The notes under the pieces are model-generated. The model saw nothing but the letters and a program-made list of their open reading frames with translations. It ran no database searches and was not told the DNA's origin. A stretch of 34,364 bases of DNA, from positions 1-34,364 of the forward strand of contig CADBQG010000033.1 in assembly GCA_902796805.1 (NCBI GenBank), read 5' to 3'. The position numbers and the translations under genes were made by a program. Each line of letters starts with the position of its first letter. The first letter of the stretch is position 1. The stretch is from an uncultured Bacteroidota bacterium (GTDB lineage Bacteria; Bacteroidota; Bacteroidia; Bacteroidales; WCHB1-69). Positions 33,297-34,364 of this stretch are shown piece after piece.

Positions 33297-34268
33297 ATGA
33301 GAAAGATTGCTGTTTTTATCCTTGCCGCGTTTTGCGCGTGTGCCTGCTCCGACAAAGAGATCCGGAAGTTAGAGGGGCAGGCTTTCGGCACCACCTACTC
33401 CGTCACCTGCGCCACCGGCACGGGCGACAAACGGCCGCTCCCGCACGCGCAAATCGACTCTCTATTAGCAGATTTGTCGCACACGTTCTCCATCTTCGAC
33501 ACCATCTCGCTGATTTACCGCTGGAACAAGGGAGAAGAGGTCGAGCCGAACGAGGACTTCCTGCACGTGCTGCGGCTCTCCAAGACGGTGAGTGCGGCCA
33601 CTGATGGCGCCTTCGACTGCACAGTGCAGCCGTTGGTGCAGCTGTGGGGCTTTGGCAAAGACGGCGTGCAGCACACCGTGGGCGACGACACCCTTGCGGC
33701 GGTTCGAGAGTTCGTCAGTTTCCAACTTGTTGACTTGCAAGGCGACAGCATCGTCCGGAAAGACCCGCGCGTGCAGCTGAACTTCAATGCCGTAGCGAAA
33801 GGGTATGCCGTTGATCGGGTCGCTGACTGGTTAGTGGAGCACGGCTACCAGGACTGCCTGGTCGAGATCGGCGGCGAGGTGGCGGCCCGGGGCAGCAAAA
33901 GCGGGAAACCTTGGAAGGTGGGCATCCAAGTCCCTACCCAAACGTCCGACGGCGCGCGGGAGAGTTTCGAGAGCATTCCCCTGCCCGACCGCCGCGCCGT
34001 GGCCACGAGCGGCAACTACCGCAACTACTTCGAGGAGGACGGCGTGCGCTACACCCACATCCTCGACCCGCGCATCGGCCGGCCCGAACGCACCAATCTG
34101 CTGAGTGTCACGGTCCTCGCCACCGACTGCGCCACCGCCGACGCCTATGCCACCGCTTTCATGGTACTCGGCCACGATAAGTCTGCGCAAATCGTGAAGC
34201 GGCATCCGGAACTGGAGGCGTGGTTCATTGTCGCGGATGGGGACGGAAAGTTCACGATAATGCGATAA
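33297..34268 (+). CDS. apbE: FAD:protein FMN transferase lipoprotein
   Basis: From the ATG at 33297 it encodes 323 residues with a signal (MRKIAVFILAAF) and a probable lipobox CACAC, giving a lipid-anchored periplasmic protein as is usual for ApbE. Family segments in order: AFGTTYSV, TDGAFDCTVQPLVQLWGFG, VQLNFNAVAKGYAVDRV, LVEIGGEVAARGSKSGKPW, AVATSGNYRNYF, THILDPRIGRP and the metal-site region ATDCATADAYATAFMVLG. ApbE attaches FMN to Thr/Ser in subunits such as NqrB, NqrC and RnfG; none is encoded here. The codon composition becomes strongly GC-rich toward the 3' end. It stands alone between a divergent porin gene and the window edge. Confidence 0.96.
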   Translation: MRKIAVFILAAFCACACSDKEIRKLEGQAFGTTYSVTCATGTGDKRPLPHAQIDSLLADLSHTFSIFDTISLIYRWNKGEEVEPNEDFLHVLRLSKTVSAATDGAFDCTVQPLVQLWGFGKDGVQHTVGDDTLAAVREFVSFQLVDLQGDSIVRKDPRVQLNFNAVAKGYAVDRVADWLVEHGYQDCLVEIGGEVAARGSKSGKPWKVGIQVPTQTSDGARESFESIPLPDRRAVATSGNYRNYFEEDGVRYTHILDPRIGRPERTNLLSVTVLATDCATADAYATAFMVLGHDKSAQIVKRHPELEAWFIVADGDGKFTIMR

Positions 34269-34308
34269 CCTAAAATCTGCAAATACCCCCTTCAGCCTCC
34301 GGCGGGTG

Positions 34309-34327
34309 CCTCTGAGCCGCGCAGAGG
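34309..34327. repeat. GC-rich hairpin downstream of apbE
   Basis: CCTCTG (34309-34314) and CAGAGG (34322-34327) form a perfect 6-bp stem with a 7-base loop, within a GC-rich block from about 34290 to the edge. No T-run follows, so it is not a standard terminator. The minus strand of this block is open in one frame (containing STGITSARLRGTRRRLKG), which may be part of a dispersed repeat or a truncated spurious gene. Confidence 0.4.
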
Positions 34328-34364
34328 TGATGCCTGTTGACGAAAAATGCGGTTGCGCGGCCTC

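Overview
The window reads as a chromosomal segment of a Bacteroidota bacterium, most likely order Bacteroidales. Several lines point there: repeated promoter -7 boxes of the Bacteroidetes type (TAnnTTTG, here often TATCTTTG) just upstream of genes, few Shine-Dalgarno-like sites, many lipoproteins, and families typical of the phylum (OstA-like LPS transport protein, YwqK/MORN lipoprotein, carboxypeptidase-regulatory plus beta-barrel outer membrane protein, Cys-less PurF paralogue, DUF4372-type IS4 transposase). Genus cannot be fixed from the sequence alone. Nearly all of the window is dense, housekeeping-type coding sequence.

Layout. (1) 1-850: the N-terminal start of an IS4-type transposase runs off the left edge (minus strand), followed by about 380 bases of AT-rich non-coding DNA and a small orphan lipoprotein of AT-rich composition; this is the only accessory-looking part. 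(2) 847-12024, minus strand: a promoter at 12090-12097 reads into a tightly packed series, ctp-type S41 protease, O-antigen-ligase-like protein, S8 subtilase, hemW-like radical SAM enzyme, GH20 hexosaminidase lipoprotein and murG, with several 1-base stop/start overlaps. A second promoter (2996-3026) drives a purF paralogue and pcm. (3) 12120-18342, plus strand: nrnA-type DHH phosphoesterase, two FKBP lipoproteins, enolase with its own promoter and a good terminator, a PQ-loop-like membrane protein coupled to a CNNM/CorC transporter, and a membrane-anchored helix-hairpin-helix protein. (4) 18311-27540, minus strand: OstA-like protein with a MORN lipoprotein upstream, then (separate unit) beta-barrel OMP, dapB, lepB and ygiQ. 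(5) 27755-30731, plus strand: a membrane-anchored lysozyme-fold candidate overlapping a U32-family protein. (6) 30707-33127, minus strand: porin and nucleoside-gate membrane protein. (7) 33297-34268, plus strand: apbE, followed by a GC-rich hairpin at the right edge.

Functionally the window is rich in envelope biogenesis: peptidoglycan precursor (murG, dapB), LPS/O-antigen (OstA-like, ligase-like), secretion (lepB), periplasmic folding and proteolysis (FKBPs, S41, S8) and outer membrane channels. I saw no rRNA, tRNA, CRISPR array, integrase or defence island. The most unusual points are the PurF paralogue that has lost its glutaminase nucleophile but kept four cysteines at the Fe-S ligand positions, the putative lysozyme-fold protein paired with a U32 protein, the MORN lipoprotein placed directly upstream of the OstA-like gene, and an apparently leaderless helix-hairpin-helix gene. 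I did not find convincing evidence of a wholly new multi-gene system.
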